The position numbers were made by a program, and so were the translations under genes. The notes beneath the pieces are model-generated. The model did not search any database. It worked only from the letters and a program-made list of their open reading frames with translations, and was not told the origin of the DNA. This document shows, one piece after another, positions 59,223 through 64,000 of a stretch of 64,000 nucleotides of DNA. The stretch lies in NCBI RefSeq assembly GCF_910589235.1, contig NC_060968.1:186001-250000 (forward strand), written 5' to 3'. Origin of the DNA: Vespa crabro (lineage: Eukaryota; Arthropoda; Insecta; Hymenoptera; Vespidae). Numbering within the stretch: the stretch's first letter is position 1; every line of letters starts with the position of its first letter.

Positions 59223-60882
59223 CATAGTAATGATAATAACGATAATAATAATAACATTAATATCGATAATAACGATTATAACGATAATATTAATACTAAT
59301 AATAACAAAAATTACAATAATAATCATAAAAAAAATAATACCATTAATAACGATAATTACGATATTAACGAAAAAAAAGATAATAATAATAAAAATAATA
59401 TCGATAATAAAGCTAAGAACGATAATGACAATAATAAAAAAAATAATAATAAAGATGATAACGATGTTAACGATTATTACTATAATAATAATAACAATAA
59501 AACTATAATAACGATAATAAAGATAATTGTAATAACGATAATATCGATAATAGTATTAATAATTATAACGATAATAACGATAATAACGATAATAGTAGTA
59601 ACAATAAAATCGATAATAACCATAATAATAATAATAAATAAAATAATAACAACAAAAATAACTATAATAACGGTAATAATAATAATAATATTAACAATAA
59701 TAACGATAACAAAGACAATAGTGATAAAAGTAATAAAAATAAAATAGAAAATAAGGATAATAACGATGACAACGATAATAAAATAACAATATTAACGATA
59801 ATAATGATAAGAACGATTATACGGATTATTATAATGAAGATAATAACGATAATGGCAATAATAATAATAACGATAATGACGATAGTAACGATAATAATGA
59901 TAGTAACTATAATAACGATAATAACAATAATAAAGATTATAATAACAATAATACCGATAATAACGTTAATAAATATAATAATATTAGTAATAATAAAGAT
60001 TAAAACAATTATAACGATTATAATGATAATAACGAATAAAATATTAATAATAATAACAATAATAACGATAATAACGATAATTATATTAATCGAAGTAATA
60101 ATATAAATATTAACAATGTTTGCAATAATAATGATAATAACGAAAATAATATCAATAATAATAACAATAATAACGATAATAACGATAATTATTTTAATAG
60201 AAGTAATAATATAAATATTAACAATGTTTGCCATAATAATGATAATAACGATAATAATAGTGGTAACAATTAAAGTAATAAAAGTAATAACGATAATAAC
60301 GATAATAACTATAAGAGTAAAAATAATTTCGAGAATAACAATAATGACGATAATAACGAAAATAACGATAATAATAATAAAATTAATAACGATAATTCGT
60401 TAATAGTAATAATAATAATAACAATAATAACGATAACAACGATGATAAGGATAATAGTAATAACGATAATAACGACAATAATAATAATAATATTATCGAT
60501 AATAAAGTTAATAACGATATTATTAATAATTGTAATAATAATAAAAACGATAATAACGATAATTACGATAATAATAATAATAATAATAATAACAATGAAA
60601 AAGATAAAAGTGAAAATAATAATAGTAATAATAAAAATAATAATATTATCGTTAATATCGACAATAACGATAATAATAATAACAATATCAACGATAATAT
60701 CCATAATAATAATAAAAATATTAAAGATAATATCGATAATAATAATAATTATAGTAATAACAGAAAAATCGACAATAAAGATAATAACCTTAATAATAAT
60801 AAGGATTATAAAGATAAAAACGAAAGTAACGATATCAACGATTATAATAATAACGCTAATAACGATAATTATAATAATAATA
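56091..60882 (+). repeat. B unit, copy B4 (4,792 bp, 637-bp deletion, mosaic)
   Basis: The first part carries the B1-specific variants, including the extra 27 bp at about 56380-56410. Further in it has AACGTTGACACG, CATTGACACTAAC and GATAAAAGCGTTAAG, shared with B2 and in part with B5. A 637-bp segment, corresponding to about 35180-35815 of B1, is missing at about 58431, where short ATATTAAC-type sequence flanks the join. CTGCAG is at 56465-56470. Confidence 0.92.
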
Positions 60883-63800
60883 TCGTTAATAAGCACGATA
60901 ATAATGATTATAATGGAAATAATAATAATTACAATATCGATAATAACGATAATAACGGTAAAAACGATAATAATAATAGTAATAACACTAGTAATAATAA
61001 TAATGAAAATTACGATAATAACGATAATAATAATAGTTATAATAATATTATAACAATAATAACGAGAACAACGATTATAACGATATCTATAATAACGATA
61101 ATAAAGACAGTAATAATAACAATAATAATATCGATAATAACTGTAATAATGATAGTAACGATAATGACGATAATAACGATAATATCGAAAATAACGATAA
61201 TAACGACTGTAATAATAATAATAATAATAATATCCATACTGCAGATAATGACGCCAATAATAATAGTTATAATAATATAAGTAATAATAACGATAAAGAC
61301 GATAATAATAATAGTAATAATAACAATATTAAAAATAATAACGATAATAACGATAATAACGATAATAACGATAATAGCGACAAAAGAAATTATAATAATA
61401 AAGATATTAACTATATTATCGAAAATAAAGATAAAAGCTATAAGAATAATAATAATATGAACAATATCAATGATAAAAACGATAATAAACGTAATAACAG
61501 TAACGATGACACGACATTAATAATAACAATATTAAAGATAATAACGATAATAATAATAATAATAACGACATTAATAACTATAATAAATATAATAACGAAA
61601 TGGTATAACGGTAAAAACTACAATAGTAGAAACAATAATAACGATATTATCGAAAATAACGATATTAACAAAAATAATAATAACAGTAATAACGATAATA
61701 ACGATATAGCGATTTATAATAATAATAATAATAATAATATTAATAATCTTATAAGTTAAAATAATAATAAGATAAAATAATAATAATATTAACGATTACA
61801 AAGAAAATAATGATAATAATAGTAGTAATAATAACAACAATAACAATAATAACGGTAATAAAGGAAATAACGGTAATTATGATAATAATTATAAGAATAA
61901 ACTATTTAACATTGACACTAACATTAATAACGATAATATTAATAAAATTAACAACGATAATAACGTTTATAATAATGGGAACGATAATAATATTAATAAT
62001 AATAACAATATTAATTATTATAATGATAATGACGATAATAATAGATGTAATAATAACAATATTAAAAATAATATGTATAATAACGATAATAACGACAATA
62101 ATAGTAGTAGTAATGACAGTAATAAAAATAATAGCCATAAAAACGATTTTAACGATAATAATAATAACGATAATAACGATAATATCGATAATATTAATAA
62201 CAATGTATACGATAATTTCGATATTAATGATTGTAATATTAACAGTATTAACGATCACAACGATAATAGCGACTATAATAATAACTATAATAACGACTTT
62301 CCTAATAATAATAATAATATTATCTTTAGTAACAATAATAATAATAACGATGTTTATAATAGTAATAATAACAACAATTATAACGATACTAACGATAATA
62401 TTGTTAATAACGATAATTCCGATAATAACGACAATAAAAATAATCATAATAACGATAATAACGATAATAATAGTAATTATAGTTACGCTAATAAAGTAAA
62501 TAACTACAATAACAAAAATAATATTAATATTAATAATAACGATAATAACGATAATAAGGATAATAACAACAATTATAATAATAATAATAATAATAACAAT
62601 AACGATAATATCGATAAAACCAATAATAATTTCAGTAATAATATCAATATTATCAATATTAACGATAAAAGCGTTAAGAATAGTAACGATAATAACGATA
62701 ATATTGATAATAATATTAACAGTATTTACGATAATATCGATAATAGTAATAATAATAATAACAATATTAACGATCATAACGATAATAGCGATAATACTAA
62801 TAAAGATAATAACGATAATAAGAAAAATAATAATATCGATAGCAAAAACAATAATTATAATGATGATTATATTAGTAATACTAATAACGATTACAACGAT
62901 AATAACGATAATATCGATAACAACGATATTAATAATAAAATTAATAAGGACAATTACTTTAATAACTAAAATAATAATAGCAATAATAACTATAAGAACG
63001 ATAATAATGATAATAATAGTAATAACAATAATAACGATAACAATATTAATAACAATAATAACGATTATAATGAAAATAACGATAATGATAATAATATTAA
63101 TAAAAATAATGACGGTAAAGCGATATTAACGATGATCACCTTAATACTGATAACAATATTAACAATAATAACGATAATCACGATAGTAATGATAATAATA
63201 TTAACAATAATATCGATAAATACAATCATACCGATAATTATAATAAATATCGATAATAAGGATAATTAAGAGAAAAAAAGGTAATAACGAATATGACGAT
63301 AATAACGGTAATAATTATAACATTAATGACGATAATAACGATAATTACGATAATAAATATAATGACGATAATAATTATAACAGTAATAACAATAATAACG
63401 ATAGGAAAGATAATGAAGATAATAATAATAACTATAATTACGACAATAGTAATAATAATGACGATAATAACGATATTAGCGATAATAACGATAATAATTA
63501 TAAAGATAATAACGAAATTGACCATAATAAAGATAATGCTGATAATAACGATAATAATAATAATAATAGTAACAACAATAACGATAATTACAATAATAAT
63601 AACAACAGCAAAAACGATAATACAGATAATAACGATAATAATAATAACAATGATAACGATAATAACGATAAGAACGATTACAATTATGTCGCTTTTAAAG
63701 AATACAGTAATAATAATTATATCGGTAATAACGATAATAACAATAATAATAATAACAATAAAAAAGATAATAGAGAAATCAACGATAGTAATTGTAATAA

Positions 63801-64000
63801 TAAAATAATAATAACGATACTAACGATAATAACGATATTAACGATATTATCGATAATATTAGCAATGATAATAACTATAATGTCTATAATAACGTTAATA
63901 ACGATATTAATAATAACAATTTTAACGATCATATCGACAATAATAATTAAAATATTAACGATAATATCGTTATTAATAATTACGATTATGATGATAATAA
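60883..64000 (+). repeat. B unit, copy B5 (partial, cut by window end)
   Basis: It corresponds to about the first 3.1 kb of a B unit. CTGCAG is at 61239-61244. It lacks the B1/B4 extra segment, carries CATTGACACTAAC and GATAAAAGCGTTAAG like B2, but does not have the 372-bp deletion of B2. Confidence 0.92.

Larger units (their letters stand above)
2694..64000 (+). repeat. 61-kb degenerate AAT-family trinucleotide array
   Basis: From 2694 to the end nearly every base belongs to a phased triplet of the form NAY or close to it: AAT, AAC, GAT, GAC, TAT, ATT, AGT, AAA. C sits mostly in the third position and G mostly in the first, so CpG arises at AAC-GAT boundaries and the 9-mer AACGATAAT recurs (a clean tandem stretch is near 33309-33350). 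The orientation never flips: the + strand is A-rich throughout. Phase shifts occur, but stretches of nearly 3 kb keep one phase (about 18912-21782). Long open frames in the array are explained by this composition and are not annotated as genes. The array continues beyond the right edge. Confidence 0.97.
48750..64000 (+). repeat. Higher-order repeat, copy 2 (A'-B4-B5, incomplete)
   Basis: Second copy of the 23.5-kb block, cut by the window end inside its second B unit. The A-to-B junction is the same as in copy 1. Confidence 0.92.

Noticed and set aside
32832..64000. CRISPR-like or prophage-like interpretation of the regular repeats
   Set aside because: Repeats are kilobase-sized or triplet-sized, with no short direct repeat/unique spacer alternation and no cas or phage genes. 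The flanking element is a eukaryotic LINE.
25262..64000. Treating the whole near-identical duplication as an assembly error
   Set aside because: Copies carry distinct indels (21, 208, 372 and 637 bp) and copy-specific single-base variants, which a simple assembly duplication would not create. It remains untested without reads.

Overview
This window looks like eukaryotic, repeat-dominated DNA, most plausibly from an arthropod. The inference rests on the left end, which carries a decayed R1-clade (R1/TRAS/SART-like) non-LTR retrotransposon, a group best known from insects and other arthropods. There is no operon structure, and I recognise no tRNA, rRNA, CRISPR array or host protein-coding gene. 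All comparisons here were made by eye. No alignment or database search was run.

Layout. (1) Positions 1 to about 2693, minus strand: a 5'-truncated R1-clade element. Its order on the minus strand is the ORF1 tail (2436-2693), an AP-type endonuclease domain (1778-2524, two nonsense codons), the endonuclease-RT linker (1395-1790), the reverse transcriptase (184-1419) and the start of the post-RT region (1-197). Two nonsense codons and three frame breaks make it a pseudogene. Its 3' end lies beyond the left edge of the window. (2) Positions about 2694-64000: one uninterrupted 61-kb array of degenerate trinucleotide DNA, all in one orientation. It reads as AAT-like triplets (AAT, AAC, GAT, ATT, AGT, TAT) with a recurring 9-mer AACGATAAT. 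It is A-rich on the + strand but has CpG at a high local density. The very long open frames in it (poly-Ile/Val/Thr, poly-Asn/Asp, poly-Leu) follow from the triplet composition and are not genes.

The array has layered structure. From about 2.7 to 25.26 kb it consists of old, diverged relatives of several segment types (called C, D, E, F and B0 here) that can be matched to each other and to the right side by short landmarks. From 25262 onward it is a young higher-order repeat. A 23,488-bp block (A 25262-32831, B1 32832-38260, B2 38261-43296, B3 43297-48707, plus a 42-bp stub of another B) is followed directly by a second, near-identical but incomplete copy (A' 48750-56090, B4 56091-60882, B5 60883 to the window end). 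B units are 4.8-5.4 kb. The A block itself contains a diverged unit of about 5.1 kb, so roughly 5 kb appears to be the basic large-scale period.

The picture is an array edge: diverged, transposon-bearing sequence on the left grading into homogenised higher-order repeats on the right, as satellite DNA does under unequal crossing-over and gene conversion. What the array does (heterochromatin, pericentromere or other) cannot be read from this sequence.
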